Assembly (NCBI GenBank): GCA_016873255.1
Contig: VGXR01000024.1
Coordinates: forward strand, 1 to 38,659
Source of the DNA: Planctomycetota bacterium
GTDB lineage: Bacteria; Planctomycetota; Phycisphaerae; Phycisphaerales; SM1A02
Length of the DNA: 38,659 nucleotides
Direction of reading: 5' to 3'
In this document: one piece after another, positions 26,852 through 35,358 of the stretch
Layout: the number at the start of each line of letters is the position of its first letter
How positions within the stretch are numbered: position 1 is the stretch's first letter
Made by a program: the position numbers and the translations under genes
Notes under the pieces: generated by a model
Databases searched by the model: none
Told to the model about the DNA's origin: nothing
The model's input: the letters and a program-made list of their open reading frames with translations, nothing else

Positions 26852-28381
26852 ATGTCCCCGCAGACCCGAAACGACCTGCACGGCGGCGACCCGGCCCTCC
26901 TCCTCGAGGAGATCGGCGACGGCATCGGGGTGGTGGACTCGGCGGGCGAGATCCTGTGGATGAACCATCGCCTCGAGGCGCTCAGCCCCGAGACCATGCG
27001 CCGCTTCTGCGACTGCTGCCGCGACCTGCTGGCCGAGCTCGCGCGCGACGGCATCGACCGCCGCACGCACCTGCGCACCTTCCGCGCCGGTGATAGGAGC
27101 TGGGAGGTGGCCATCACCCCGCTCGCCGACGCAGGGTCGCGCGACGCGCCCGCCTCGCGGGCGGTCGGGGTGCTGCACGACGTGACCGGCCGGCAGCGGG
27201 TGCTCGACCGGGTCGATGCCGTCGATGCGGCCGGCGCCGACCTGCTGGCGCTCGATGCGAAGATCGTCAACCCGCTCAACGTCGGCGACCGACTCAAGCT
27301 CGTCGAGGGCAAGATCGTGGGCGCGCTCGAGCGGCTGTTCGGCGCGCAGGAGTTCGAGGTGCGGCTCCTCGACAAGGTCACGCAGCGGCTGGAGCTGGTG
27401 ACGAGCCGCGGCATCGCGCCGCTGCCGCCCGGGCGCTTCCTGCACGCGAGCCACGACGGCAACGGCATCTCCGGGCGCGTGGCGCTCGAGGGGGAGCCGT
27501 ACCTCTGCATCGACGCTGCGGCCGATCCGCTCTACGTCGCCGGCCTCGAGGGCGCGCGCAGCAGCATGACGGCACCGCTCCTACTCAACGACCGCGTGGT
27601 GGGCGTGCTGAACGTCGAGAGCCGCCACGAGGCGCGCTTCGACGAGGAGGACCTCCTCTGCCTCGAGCTCTTCGGCCGCTACGTGGCCATGGCGCTCAAC
27701 ATCCTCGACATGCTGGTGGTGGAGCGCTACACCACCAACCAGCGCGTGAGCGGCGCGCTGCGCGACGAGATCGCCGCGCCCATCAACGCCATCCGCGAGG
27801 CCGTGGAGGCGCTCAGGCGCGACCCGGACGTGGAGGCGCAGGCCGTCGCCGAGCTCGAGCGGGCCATCGCATCGGTGGAGAACCGCGTGCGCGGCGCAAC
27901 CGGCGGCCCGCAGACGGTGCTCGGCGTCGACCGCATCGACCGGTCCAAGGGCCCCGACCCCGACTTCGTCGGGCGCCGCGTCGCGGTGCTCGACGACGAG
28001 GCACCGGTGCGCGACGTGGTGGCCAACGTGCTCGCGGAGGTCGGCGCGTCGGTCGATCGCTTCACCTCCAGTTCGGAGGGCTGCGACCGCATCGAGCGCC
28101 TGGCCGCCGAGGGGCGCCCGTACGACGTGGTGATCAGCGACGTCCGCATGCCCGAGCGCAACGGCTACGAGGTGTTCCGCGTGGCCAAGCAGGCGTGCCC
28201 CCGCACCCAGGTCATCCTGATGACCGGCTTCGGCTACGACCCGAACCACAGCATCGTCCGCAGCACCCAGGAAGGCCTGCACTGCTTCCTGTTCAAGCCC
28301 TTCCAGGCGCAGCAGCTCGTGGACGAGGTGCGCAAGGCCATCGCCGAGTGGAAGGGCGAGCGGCCACTCTCCGAGCGCTGA
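26852..28381 (+). CDS. PAS-GAF-receiver signalling protein without a kinase domain
   Basis: The 509-residue protein has an N-terminal PAS-like domain (about 15-125, IGDGIGVVDSAGEILWMNHR) and a GAF domain (about 140-290, with GISGRVALEGEPYLCIDAAA). It ends in a receiver domain from about 375, with phosphoacceptor Asp430 in VVISDVRMPERNGYEVF and the switch motifs MTGFGYD and FLFKPFQ. Between GAF and receiver, residues about 298-325 read like a histidine-kinase dimerisation helix (LRDEIAAPINAIREAVEALR) in which the phosphorylated His is missing, and no ATPase domain follows. It is probably a response regulator with sensor domains or the remains of a hybrid kinase, so a partner kinase must be encoded elsewhere. 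Output may be by protein interaction. Confidence 0.85.
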   Translation: MSPQTRNDLHGGDPALLLEEIGDGIGVVDSAGEILWMNHRLEALSPETMRRFCDCCRDLLAELARDGIDRRTHLRTFRAGDRSWEVAITPLADAGSRDAPASRAVGVLHDVTGRQRVLDRVDAVDAAGADLLALDAKIVNPLNVGDRLKLVEGKIVGALERLFGAQEFEVRLLDKVTQRLELVTSRGIAPLPPGRFLHASHDGNGISGRVALEGEPYLCIDAAADPLYVAGLEGARSSMTAPLLLNDRVVGVLNVESRHEARFDEEDLLCLELFGRYVAMALNILDMLVVERYTTNQRVSGALRDEIAAPINAIREAVEALRRDPDVEAQAVAELERAIASVENRVRGATGGPQTVLGVDRIDRSKGPDPDFVGRRVAVLDDEAPVRDVVANVLAEVGASVDRFTSSSEGCDRIERLAAEGRPYDVVISDVRMPERNGYEVFRVAKQACPRTQVILMTGFGYDPNHSIVRSTQEGLHCFLFKPFQAQQLVDEVRKAIAEWKGERPLSER

Positions 28382-28390
28382 CCGGCACGG

Positions 28391-29356
28391 TCACGCCCGG
28401 CGCGCCACCAGCAGCCGCCAGAATCCCTCGAAGTCCTTGCGGACCTCGATGGCCCGCAGCTCGCGATTCGCATTCGCCGCCTCGAGCACGTCATCGTGCT
28501 GGCGGTGGCCGATCTCGCAGAGGAGCGTGCCGCCGGGAGCCAGCCACTCGTGCGCGCCGGAAATGAGCGGCGCCAGCACGTCCATGCCGCGCGGGCCGCC
28601 TGCGAGCGCGCTGCGGGGCTCGTGGTCGCGGACGTTCGGGGCCATCTCCTCCCACTCGTCGTCGCGCACGTACGGCGGGTTGGAGGCGAGCACGTGGAAG
28701 CCGCCGCGCTCGTCCGCATGCAGCGGCGCGTAGAGGTCGCCGGCGCGGAACTCCATGAAGCCAGCCACGCCATGCGCCTCGGCGTTGGCACGGGCAAGGT
28801 CAAGCACGGCGGGCACGAGGTCCGTGGCCACGATGCGCACGTCGACGGGCGGCGGGGCCGCGCCGGGCTCGCCGCCTCGACGCTGCCCGCGCAGCGCGGC
28901 CGCGACGCACGACGCGATGCAGCCGGTCCCCGTCCCGACCTCGAGCATCCGGACGGGCGAAGCACCGGTGGCGGCGGTGGCGCGAAGCGCGGCAACGGCC
29001 TCCTCGACGAGGTGCTCGGTGGCCGGGCGCGGGATCAGCGTGGACGGGCCGACCGCGAACCGCTTCGACCAGAACCACGCCTCGCCCACGAGGTACTGCA
29101 CGGGCTCGTGCTTCGCCGCGCGCGCCACCAGCGCGCGCAGGCGTTCCAGCTCGCCGGCCGCGGCGGGACGGTCGGCCTCCATGTAGAGCTGCATCCGGTC
29201 GGCACCGAGCACGTGGCCCACGAGCATCTCCGCGCAGACGCGCGGGCTGTCGACGCCGCGCGCGGACAGGTGGCCATCGATCCAGCGCACCAGGCGGCGC
29301 GTGGTCCACGATTCGGCTCCCTTTCCCGCGGAATCGTGCTCGGCGGCGGCTCGCAT
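28391..29356 (-). CDS. prmC: Peptide chain release factor N5-glutamine methyltransferase
   Basis: The 321-residue enzyme has the PrmC layout: an N-terminal helical domain, then EPVQYLVGEAWFWSKRFAVG, the IPRPATEHLVE motif and the SAM site LEVGTGTGCIA. The catalytic NPPY motif appears in VLASNPPYV, and GGPRGMDVL follows. It methylates the Gln of the GGQ motif in release factors 1 and 2. The RPxTExLV element here reads RPATEHLV, as in the family. No release factor gene is adjacent. It ends 10 nt from the convergent PAS-GAF gene and starts divergently from the small gene at 29400; a GATACT box ends 6 nt before its ATG. Confidence 0.93.
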   Translation of the reverse strand: MRAAAEHDSAGKGAESWTTRRLVRWIDGHLSARGVDSPRVCAEMLVGHVLGADRMQLYMEADRPAAAGELERLRALVARAAKHEPVQYLVGEAWFWSKRFAVGPSTLIPRPATEHLVEEAVAALRATAATGASPVRMLEVGTGTGCIASCVAAALRGQRRGGEPGAAPPPVDVRIVATDLVPAVLDLARANAEAHGVAGFMEFRAGDLYAPLHADERGGFHVLASNPPYVRDDEWEEMAPNVRDHEPRSALAGGPRGMDVLAPLISGAHEWLAPGGTLLCEIGHRQHDDVLEAANANRELRAIEVRKDFEGFWRLLVARRA

Positions 29357-29362
29357 CGAATG

Positions 29363-29371
29363 AGTATCCTA
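29363..29371. promoter_or_regulatory. Overlapping divergent -10 boxes between prmC and the small gene
   Basis: On the plus strand TATCCT (29365-29370) is a -10 candidate for the gene at 29400, whose leader holds AGGCAGGA as a ribosome binding site. On the minus strand the same bases read GATACT (complement of 29363-29368), 6 nt before the prmC ATG, or TAGGAT, 9 nt before it. The two promoters would compete for the same few bases. Confidence 0.4.
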
Positions 29372-29399
29372 TTGCGCCCAAACAGGCAGGATTCCCCCA

Positions 29400-29843
29400 A
29401 TGTCCGATGCACTCCAGATCCTCCGACAGGCCGCCTCCGATTCCGGGCGGTTCGCCGCCGCCGAGCTCGCCGCCGGTGCGCTCCGCTGCCGCGCCAGCGG
29501 GAGCGCCGCCGAGGCGTGGTACGTGGTGTCGCCCGAGGGCGATGGGTGGGCCGTGAGCCTGGAGACGCCCGACCGGTGGCTGAGCGAGTCCATCGAGGGC
29601 GACATGCTCGAGGGGCGTGACAGCGCCGAGGAACTGGTGGACGACGAGCTGGTGGAGGTTGGCTTCCCCAACCGCTGCGAGAAGGTGAAGCACTACCGCG
29701 ACGACGCCAGGGTCTACGTGTTCCGCACGCGCGTGCCGCTCGACGGCGTGCCGGACGCGGCGCGCGGGCTGGCCACGTACCTGCTTGCGTTCGAGGCGGC
29801 GTTCTCGCAGCTCGGCGACATGCAGGGAAGCGACGGCGAATGA
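29400..29843 (+). CDS. Small acidic protein of unknown function
   Basis: The 147-residue protein has no signal peptide, no membrane segment and a single cysteine. It is acidic and seems to be an alpha/beta single domain: an N-terminal helix, then strands around EAWYVVSPEGDGWAVSLETP, then the segment SAEELVDDELVEVGFPNRC and a C-terminal helix. I recognise no family. AGGCAGGA about 9 nt before the ATG is a plausible ribosome binding site. Its stop overlaps the start of the glycosyltransferase gene by 4 nt (ATGA), so the two are translated together and this protein may regulate or accompany the transferase; that is inference from position only. Confidence 0.75.
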   Translation: MSDALQILRQAASDSGRFAAAELAAGALRCRASGSAAEAWYVVSPEGDGWAVSLETPDRWLSESIEGDMLEGRDSAEELVDDELVEVGFPNRCEKVKHYRDDARVYVFRTRVPLDGVPDAARGLATYLLAFEAAFSQLGDMQGSDGE

Positions 29844-31564
29844 CCTCCCGCCCTCCCAGGGTGGTGATGCTCGGGTGGGAGTTCCCGCCCTTCATCACGG
29901 GCGGACTCGGCACCGCCTGCCACGGCCTGACCAAGGCGATGGCGGCCCGGGGCTGCGACGTGACCTTCGTCCTTCCCAAGGGCGTGCGCGGCGAGAGCGC
30001 CTCGCACGTGGACCTGGTGGTGCCGGGTGCGGGTGCGGATGCCCCGAACGTTGCCACGCGCTCCGGATCGTCCCTGCCGGCGGGCGTCGCGGTGGACCGG
30101 CGCAGCGCCGACCGCGGCATCGCGGCTCGCCGCGCCCCGAGCCCGCCCTCGTCACCCGCGGTCGCCGCGGCCGCGGCCGCGATGGCCGTGCAGCGGCCCG
30201 GGGACGGCGTGGCAGCCGGCGCACAGGCCGCGGCCAAGGCCCCGGGGGCGCCCGAGCGAACCGCGTCCCGGGCGGTGCGGATGCTTGCGGCGCCCTTCAT
30301 GGCAAGCGGCGCGTACTCGTCGCCCGCGGCCCGCACCGTGCTCGAGCGCCTCGCCAACGCAAGTGCCGCGCCGCAGCGCTTCCTCCGCCAGGGCGCGCTC
30401 GCCGGCGAGGCGATGGAGCAGCTCGGGTCCGACCTCCTCTCCGGGCTCGACGACCACGAGCGGCACGAGGCCGCGCTCCTCCTCGAGGCCTGGGAGCGGT
30501 ACGGCACCGACGATCCGATGGCCGTCGCCGAGATGGTGGAGATGGCTCGCGCCGTGCGCGCAGCGGTGCCGGAGTCGAACGGCCGCGGCGCAGGCATCGC
30601 GCTCGCGCGCGGAAGCGGCACGCCCGACTACGCGGGCGACCTCCTCGCGCAGAGCGAGGCCTATGCGCGCTTCGTCGTGGAGAGCTGCCGTGACCGCGAC
30701 TTCGACGTCATCCATGCGCACGACTGGCTGACCTACCCCGCCGGCATCGCGCTCGCCCGCGTGACCGGCAAGCCGCTCGTGGTGCACGTGCACAGCACCG
30801 AGTTCGACCGCTCGGGCGAGCACGTCAACCAGCCCGTCTACAACATCGAGCGGCGCGGAATGCATGCCGCGGTGAAGGTGGTGACCGTGAGCATGCTCAC
30901 GCGCAACATCTGCGCCAACCGCTACGCCGTGCCCCTCTCCAAGTGCGAGGTGGTCTACAACGGCGTCGACCTCGACCCGAAGTCCGCGGGCGTGACCACC
31001 ATCGGCGGGCGCGACCGCATCGTGCTCTACTTCGGCCGCATCACCATGCAGAAGGGCCCCGAGTACTTCGTGCACGCGGCCAAGCGCGTGCTGGAGAAGT
31101 TCGAGGACGTGAAGTTCGTGGTGGCGGGAAGCGGCGACCAGGCGCAGGGCATGATCTCGCTGGCGGCGCAGCTGGGGATCGGGCACAAGGTGCTCTTCAC
31201 GGGGTTCCTGCGCGGCAAGGACATCCCGCGGGTCTTCAGCATGGCCGACCTCTACGTGATGCCGAGCGTCAGCGAGCCCTTCGGCATCGCGCCGCTCGAG
31301 GCGCTGGGCCACCGGGTGCCGGTCCTCATCAGCCGCCAGTCGGGCGTGAGCGAGGTGCTGCAGCACGCTCTCAAGGTGGACTTCTGGGATGTCGACGACA
31401 TGGCCAACAAGATCGTGGCCGTGCTCCGCCACCCGCCGCTTCAGCGCACGCTCACCGAGCGCGGGTTCGACGAGGTGCGCGGCCTGACGTGGGAAGGCGC
31501 CGCCGAGCGCTGCATCGACGTCTACGGGCAGGCGCTGCGGGCCGTGGGCGCGCGCACGCACTGA
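29840..31564 (+). CDS. Glycosyltransferase of the glycogen-synthase/GT4 type with a large insertion
   Basis: The 574-residue protein has the GT-B fold. The N-terminus VVMLGWEFPPFITGGLGTA is the starch/glycogen synthase-like acceptor loop, and IHAHDWLTYPAGIALA follows only at about residue 290. The C-terminal donor domain has YFGRITMQKGPEYFVHAAK, FTGFLRGKDIPRVFSMADL and the EPFGIAPLEALG nucleotide-sugar motif. Between the first two elements lies an insertion of about 220 residues. It starts with an Ala/Pro-rich low-complexity stretch and ends with charged helices (LDDHERHEAALLLEAWERYG). Ordinary family members lack this. The substrate could be an alpha-glucan or an envelope glycan. The ATG overlaps the stop of the upstream small gene. 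Confidence 0.88.
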   Translation: MTSRPPRVVMLGWEFPPFITGGLGTACHGLTKAMAARGCDVTFVLPKGVRGESASHVDLVVPGAGADAPNVATRSGSSLPAGVAVDRRSADRGIAARRAPSPPSSPAVAAAAAAMAVQRPGDGVAAGAQAAAKAPGAPERTASRAVRMLAAPFMASGAYSSPAARTVLERLANASAAPQRFLRQGALAGEAMEQLGSDLLSGLDDHERHEAALLLEAWERYGTDDPMAVAEMVEMARAVRAAVPESNGRGAGIALARGSGTPDYAGDLLAQSEAYARFVVESCRDRDFDVIHAHDWLTYPAGIALARVTGKPLVVHVHSTEFDRSGEHVNQPVYNIERRGMHAAVKVVTVSMLTRNICANRYAVPLSKCEVVYNGVDLDPKSAGVTTIGGRDRIVLYFGRITMQKGPEYFVHAAKRVLEKFEDVKFVVAGSGDQAQGMISLAAQLGIGHKVLFTGFLRGKDIPRVFSMADLYVMPSVSEPFGIAPLEALGHRVPVLISRQSGVSEVLQHALKVDFWDVDDMANKIVAVLRHPPLQRTLTERGFDEVRGLTWEGAAERCIDVYGQALRAVGARTH

Positions 31565-31596
31565 ACCGGGCCCGGGGGCCGCGGGCGCCGCGCACC

Positions 31597-31602
31597 TATA
31601 CT
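31597..31602 (+). promoter_or_regulatory. -10 box of putA
   Basis: TATACT, the closest match to consensus among the start-proximal boxes, ends 6 nt before the ATG at 31609. No Shine-Dalgarno sequence is present, which points to a leaderless mRNA. Confidence 0.45.
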
Positions 31603-31608
31603 TCCCCG

Positions 31609-34600
31609 ATGGCGTTTTTCACGCGAAAGAAGCCCGCTCCCGCCCGCACCGCAACGCAGGCGCCGCAGACCTCCGGCCGCGCGGCGCAGCGCGACCCGGC
31701 GCTCGAGCGCCGCGTCGAGGAGATCGGCGCGGAGTTCCTCGCCAAGGCGCGCGCCGCCGACGCCGGCGCGTTCGCGGGAAGCCTCTCGGTCTTCAAGGAC
31801 AAGCTGATGGACTGGGCCATGCGGGACGAGGCGTTCCGCGTGCAGCTCTTCCGGTTCGTCGACTGCTTCCCAATGCTTCGCACCAACGAGGCGATCTTCG
31901 ACCACCTTTCCGACTACCTCTCGCAGCCGGGCGTCAAGGCGCCGCCGGGGTTCGAGCTCGGCATGGCGGCCGGTGGCCTCGCCAAGGGCCTCATGGCGAA
32001 GACCATGGCGGGCCAGATCGAGGGCATGGCCTCGAAGTTCATCGCCGGCACCGACGCGGCCAGCGCCCTGCCCTCCCTCGAGCGCATGTGGAAGCACGGC
32101 ATGTGCTTCAGCGTCGACCTCCTCGGCGAGGCCTGCGTGAGCGACGAGGAGGCCCGGCTCTACCGGGGGAAGTACCTCGACCTGGTGGAGAACCTGCCGA
32201 GGCGCGTGGCCGCCTGGCCCGCGAAGCCGGACCTCGAGAGCGACCACCTCGGCCCGGTGGCGCGCACGAACGTCAGCATCAAGATCAGCTCGCTCAGCGC
32301 CCGCGTGGACCCGATCGACACCGAGGGGTCCATCCGCTCGCTGATGGCCGAGATCCGGCCCATCCTCGAGGCGGCGAGGCGCAACGGCGTGCTCGTCAAC
32401 TTCGACATGGAGCAGTTCGCGCTCAAGGACCTCACCATCGAGCTCTTCAAGCGCTGCTGCGAGGCCGTGGACTTCGAGGCGGGCCTTGCCATGCAGGCAT
32501 ACCTGCGCAGCGCGCCGGACGACGCGCGCAGCGTGGTCGAGTGGGCCAAGCGCACGGGCCGCGTGGTGACGGTGCGCCTGGTGAAGGGCGCGTACTGGGA
32601 CTACGAGACCATCCATGCCGAGCAGCAGGGCTGGCCCGTCCCGGTGTGGAGCCGCAAGTGCGACACCGACGCGTGCTTCGAGCGCGTGGCGCAGTACCTG
32701 ATCGAGAACACCCCGCGCAAGCGCGGCGAGGGCGGCGTGAAGCTCGCGCTCGGGTCGCACAACGCGCGCTCCATCGCCGCCGCGCTGGCGACGCTCGAGA
32801 AGTGCGGCCTGCCGAAGTCCGCGCTCGAGCTGCAGATGCTGCACGGCATGGGCGACCAGCTGAAGGTGGCCGCCATGGGCATGGGCCTGCGCGTGCGCGA
32901 GTACGTGCCCGTCGGCGAGATGATCCCGGGCATGGCGTACCTGGTGCGCCGCCTCCTCGAGAACACCTCCAACGAGAGCTGGCTGAAGGCGGGCTTCCTC
33001 GACAACGCCGACCCCGCGGCGCTGGTGGCAAGCCCCTTCCGCGAGCACGACTCCGACCCCGGCGTCGAGCGCATCCGGATGGCGCCCGAGCGCCATGCGC
33101 TGTCCGTGGCGCCGGCCGGCGTGGGCGACGGGCGCCCGTTCTTCACGGAGCCGATGCGCAACTTCGCGCTCGCCCCCGTGCGCGAGGCGTTCGGTGCCGC
33201 CGTGGCCGCGGCACGCGTGCCGGCGGTGGCGAACGACGGCACGGCCGACGACGCGGGCCGCGCCGTCGGCACGGCGCAGCGCGCCTTCCCCGCGTGGCGC
33301 GACCGCGACCCGGCCGAGCGCGCCGCGATGCTCGTGCGCGCGGCCGAGCTCATGCGCGCGCGGCGCGACGAGCTGTCGGGGATCGTGATCCGCGAGAGCG
33401 GCAAGACCTGGCGCGAGGCCGACGCGGACACGTGCGAGGCGATCGACTTCTGCGAGTACTACGCCCGGGAGAGCATGCGCCTCTTCGCACGCGAGCGCCT
33501 CGGGCGGTTCGTCGGCGAGCTCGACGAGCAGTGGTACCAGCCGCGCGGCGTGGCGGCGGTGATCAGCCCGTGGAACTTCCCGCTCGCCATCTGCTGCGGC
33601 ATGGCGGCGGCCGCGCTCGTCACCGGCAACACGGCGGTCGTCAAGCCTGCCGAGCAGACCCCGGGCATCGCCAAGGTGCTCTGCGACATCCTGTGGCAGG
33701 CAGGCATCCCCCGCGAGGTGCTGCACTTCCTGCCCGGCCCCGGCGAGACGGTCGGAGCGGCGCTGGTGCGCGACCCGCGCGTGGCGGTCATCGCCTTCAC
33801 GGGCAGCAAGGCGGTGGGCCTCGACATCATCAAGGCCGCGGGCAACACGCCCGACGGCCAGGAGTTCGTCAAGAAGGTCGTCTGCGAGATGGGCGGCAAG
33901 AACGCCATCATCATCGACGAGAGCGCCGACCTCGACGAGGCCGTGCTCGGCGTGCGCCAGAGCGCCTTCGGCTTCCAGGGCCAGAAGTGCTCGGCGTGCA
34001 GCCGCGTGATCGTGCTGGAGTCGGCGCACGACCATTTCCTGCACCGCCTGGTGGAAGCGACGCGCGCGCTGGTGGTCGGCGACCCCGCCGCGCCCGGCAC
34101 CGACGTGGGCCCGGTGATCGACGGCGAGGCAGCCGCCAAGATCCGCGGCTACGTCGAGATCGGCCGGGGCGAGGGCAGGCTCGAGCTCTCGCTCCCGGTG
34201 CCGGAGGGACTCGAGTCGAAGGTCGGCAAGCCCTTCGTGGGTCCGACCATCGTGAGCGGCGTGCGCGCGGATTCGCGGGTCGCCACCGAGGAGATCTTCG
34301 GGCCCGTGCTCGCGGTCATCAAGGCGCGCGACTTCGACGAGGCGCTGCGCATCGCCAACGCCCCGCAGTACAAGCTCACCGGCGGCATCTACAGCCGCAA
34401 GCCCGCAAACCTCGAGCGCGCCAAGCGCGAGTTCCGCGTCGGCAACCTGTACGTCAACCGCGGCATCACCGGCGCGCTGGTCGGGCGCCAGCCGTTCGGC
34501 GGCTTCGGCATGTCGGGGGTGGGAAGCAAGGCGGGCGGTCGCGACTACCTGCTGCAGTTCGTGGAGCCCCGCGCCTGCTGCGAGAACACGATGCGCCGCG

Positions 34601-34620
34601 GGTTTGCGCCTGGCCTGTGA
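31609..34620 (+). CDS. putA: Bifunctional proline dehydrogenase / L-glutamate gamma-semialdehyde dehydrogenase
   Basis: The 1003-residue enzyme oxidises proline to glutamate in two steps. Residues up to about 480 form the FAD-dependent proline dehydrogenase barrel, with VTVRLVKGAYWDYE and the YVPVGEMIPGMAYLVRRLLE end. From about 500 an NAD-dependent aldehyde dehydrogenase follows, with SPWNFPLAI, the catalytic Glu760 in CEMGGKNAI and Cys794 in FQGQKCSACSRV. It lacks the N-terminal ribbon-helix-helix domain of trifunctional PutA, so it should not repress its own gene. The first 25 residues are basic and Ala/Pro-rich. It stands as a single gene, with its own -10 box and converging on smpB. Confidence 0.96.
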   Translation: MAFFTRKKPAPARTATQAPQTSGRAAQRDPALERRVEEIGAEFLAKARAADAGAFAGSLSVFKDKLMDWAMRDEAFRVQLFRFVDCFPMLRTNEAIFDHLSDYLSQPGVKAPPGFELGMAAGGLAKGLMAKTMAGQIEGMASKFIAGTDAASALPSLERMWKHGMCFSVDLLGEACVSDEEARLYRGKYLDLVENLPRRVAAWPAKPDLESDHLGPVARTNVSIKISSLSARVDPIDTEGSIRSLMAEIRPILEAARRNGVLVNFDMEQFALKDLTIELFKRCCEAVDFEAGLAMQAYLRSAPDDARSVVEWAKRTGRVVTVRLVKGAYWDYETIHAEQQGWPVPVWSRKCDTDACFERVAQYLIENTPRKRGEGGVKLALGSHNARSIAAALATLEKCGLPKSALELQMLHGMGDQLKVAAMGMGLRVREYVPVGEMIPGMAYLVRRLLENTSNESWLKAGFLDNADPAALVASPFREHDSDPGVERIRMAPERHALSVAPAGVGDGRPFFTEPMRNFALAPVREAFGAAVAAARVPAVANDGTADDAGRAVGTAQRAFPAWRDRDPAERAAMLVRAAELMRARRDELSGIVIRESGKTWREADADTCEAIDFCEYYARESMRLFARERLGRFVGELDEQWYQPRGVAAVISPWNFPLAICCGMAAAALVTGNTAVVKPAEQTPGIAKVLCDILWQAGIPREVLHFLPGPGETVGAALVRDPRVAVIAFTGSKAVGLDIIKAAGNTPDGQEFVKKVVCEMGGKNAIIIDESADLDEAVLGVRQSAFGFQGQKCSACSRVIVLESAHDHFLHRLVEATRALVVGDPAAPGTDVGPVIDGEAAAKIRGYVEIGRGEGRLELSLPVPEGLESKVGKPFVGPTIVSGVRADSRVATEEIFGPVLAVIKARDFDEALRIANAPQYKLTGGIYSRKPANLERAKREFRVGNLYVNRGITGALVGRQPFGGFGMSGVGSKAGGRDYLLQFVEPRACCENTMRRGFAPGL

Positions 34621-34675
34621 GCCGATGCACCGCGCTGCGCGCACGCAAGCCCGGCCGACCGCCCCGGCGCTCGGC

Positions 34676-34750
34676 GGGCTTGGCAATCAGCGGATTGGCA
34701 GTCAGCGGATTGGCAGTCAGCGGATTGGCAGTCAGCGGCTTGGCAGTCAG
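34676..34750. repeat. 15-bp minisatellite, five units
   Basis: Five units of 15 bp lie head to tail between putA and smpB. The first reads GGGCTTGGCAATCAG, the middle three are identical (CGGATTGGCAGTCAG) and the last differs by one base (CGGCTTGGCAGTCAG). The unit length is a multiple of three, and on the minus strand every unit places TGA in the smpB frame, the first of which is the real smpB stop. There are no spacers, so it is not a CRISPR array. No hairpin can be drawn from it. Confidence 0.9.
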
Positions 34751-35232
34751 CGGCGCTTGTGCATGGCACGGTCCATGTCGCGCTTCATCTCGCGCGCGGC
34801 GATGGCCTGGCGCTTGTCGGCGGCCTTGCGGCCGGTGCCAAGGCCCACCAGCAGCTTGGCGCGACCGTTCTTGAAATAGACCTTGAGCGGCACGATGGTG
34901 AAGCCCCCGCGCTTCACCTGCTCGGCGAGCTTCACGATCTCCTTGCGGTGCGCGAGGAGCTTGCGGACGCGGACCGGCTCGTGCTGGACGGCCTTGCCGG
35001 CGGGCGGGTACTCGGCGATGTGCACCGAGTGCAGCATGAGGGCCGGCGGGTCGGCGCGCGCGCTGACGTAACCCTCGGCCAGGCTGATCTTTCCGGCCCG
35101 GACGCTCTTCACCTCCGTGCCCAGGAGTTCCATCCCGCACTCCAGCGTCTCCCCGATGCTGTAGTCGTGGCGCGCCTGGCGATTTTCGATCGTCGGCTCG
35201 TTCGGAAGGTGCTCTCGGGAACTTCCTGCCAC
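34747..35232 (-). CDS. smpB: SsrA-binding protein SmpB
   Basis: The 161-residue protein shows the SmpB core: ENRQARHDYSIGETLECGME, then LLGTEVKSVRAGKISLAEGY, the oligonucleotide-binding barrel and the C-terminal tail, which is basic (KRDMDRAMHKRR) as needed to reach into the decoding centre. It binds tmRNA and rescues stalled ribosomes; the tmRNA gene is not seen in the window. The start is taken as GTG at 35232, because a TATACT box ends 6 nt before it and the length then fits the family. The frame is open upstream, but the extra residues would lie outside known SmpB proteins. The stop is embedded in the 15-bp tandem repeat. Confidence 0.92.
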   Translation of the reverse strand: MAGSSREHLPNEPTIENRQARHDYSIGETLECGMELLGTEVKSVRAGKISLAEGYVSARADPPALMLHSVHIAEYPPAGKAVQHEPVRVRKLLAHRKEIVKLAEQVKRGGFTIVPLKVYFKNGRAKLLVGLGTGRKAADKRQAIAAREMKRDMDRAMHKRR

Positions 35233-35238
35233 GGGGCG

Positions 35239-35244
35239 AGTATA
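35239..35244 (-). promoter_or_regulatory. -10 box of smpB
   Basis: TATACT on the minus strand ends 6 nt before the GTG at 35232, the same arrangement as at putA. It supports the GTG start and a leaderless or nearly leaderless mRNA. Confidence 0.45.
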
Positions 35245-35358
35245 GGAATCAACTGACCCAGCTGATGAGTTATCAGTCGCGCAATCCCCGCAGTCCCCGG
35301 AACCGCGGCATTGCCTTGTCACCGATCGGGGGAATGATGGAAGTGACATCGATGGCTC

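Noticed and set aside
31522-34686. Long open frame on the minus strand opposite putA
   Set aside because: Antisense shadow of a gene with clear catalytic motifs; no recognisable protein features.
34676-34750. Short repeats considered as a CRISPR array
   Set aside because: Units are directly adjacent with no spacers, and no cas genes are nearby.
34466-35140. Repeat-containing reading frame (PLTAN repeats) opposite putA and across smpB
   Set aside because: It is a shifted frame of smpB plus the minisatellite; smpB itself is well supported in its own frame.
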